From NCBI GenBank assembly GCA_018064575.1, contig JAGHUZ010000212.1:1-8152 (forward strand): 8,152 nucleotides of DNA, in the 5' to 3' direction. A model generated the notes under the pieces. It saw only the letters and a program-made list of their open reading frames with translations. It was not told the origin of the DNA and did not search any database. The DNA is from Candidatus Minthomonas equi (lineage in GTDB: Bacteria > Bacteroidota > Bacteroidia > Bacteroidales > UBA932). Below, piece by piece: positions 8,137 to 8,152 of the stretch (within the stretch, counting starts at the first letter, position 1; each line of letters opens with the position of its first letter). Made by a program: the position numbers and the translations under genes.

Positions 8137-8149
8137 TAAAACTGTATGT
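8122..8149 (+). terminator. Possible stem-loop at the end of the PHP gene
   Basis: ACAGACAGT (8122-8130) can pair with ACTGTATGT (8141-8149) with one G-A mismatch around a 10-base loop that includes the stop codons. A T-run, if any, would lie past the window edge, so whether this is a terminator cannot be judged. The stem is AT-rich and modest. Confidence 0.2.
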
Positions 8150-8152
8150 GCC

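Noticed and set aside
1..8152. A hidden novel system such as a defence island, retron, CRISPR array or mobile element
   Set aside because: All bases but short gaps are accounted for by six recognisable housekeeping or efflux genes. I saw no repeat arrays, terminal inverted repeats, integrase, reverse transcriptase or nuclease-helicase pairs.

Overview
The window looks like chromosomal DNA of a Bacteroidota member, most likely order Bacteroidales. All six genes lie on the + strand. Start codons mostly have A-rich leaders rather than Shine-Dalgarno sequences, lipoprotein signals are common, and the proteins have a Bacteroidales character. The genus cannot be fixed from what is visible. I see no rRNA, tRNA, insertion sequence, CRISPR array, origin or long repeat, and the window is almost fully coding: the longest gap between genes is 40 bases.

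Layout. Bases 1-189 hold the C-terminal half of a YraN/UPF0102 family protein cut by the window edge. After 29 bases comes a monofunctional mannose-1-phosphate guanylyltransferase (219-1316), which makes GDP-mannose for glycan synthesis. After 40 bases begins a complete tripartite efflux pump: a lipoprotein periplasmic adaptor (1357-2478), an RND inner-membrane permease of the HAE1 drug-exporter type (2482-5613) and a TolC/NodT-type outer-membrane lipoprotein (5616-6968). These are spaced by 3 and 2 bases, so they are almost certainly one transcription unit. Twenty-five bases later is an exported PHP-domain metal-dependent hydrolase (start preferred at 6994, end 8136), which may be a fourth cistron of the same unit.

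How the genes work together. The adaptor, permease and outer-membrane channel should assemble into one proton-driven envelope-spanning exporter. The permease keeps the full proton-relay set (D406, D407, K940, R970, T977), so it looks functional. By eye alignment, most of the phenylalanines that line AcrB's deep drug pocket are replaced, so its substrates should not be assumed to match AcrB. The PHP protein carries all nine expected metal ligands and a signal peptide, so it is probably an active periplasmic phosphoesterase; its link to the pump rests on position only. No regulator gene lies in the window.

Overall this is a mostly ordinary region. I found no convincing undescribed system. The points most worth a second look are the pump-hydrolase linkage and the altered substrate pocket.
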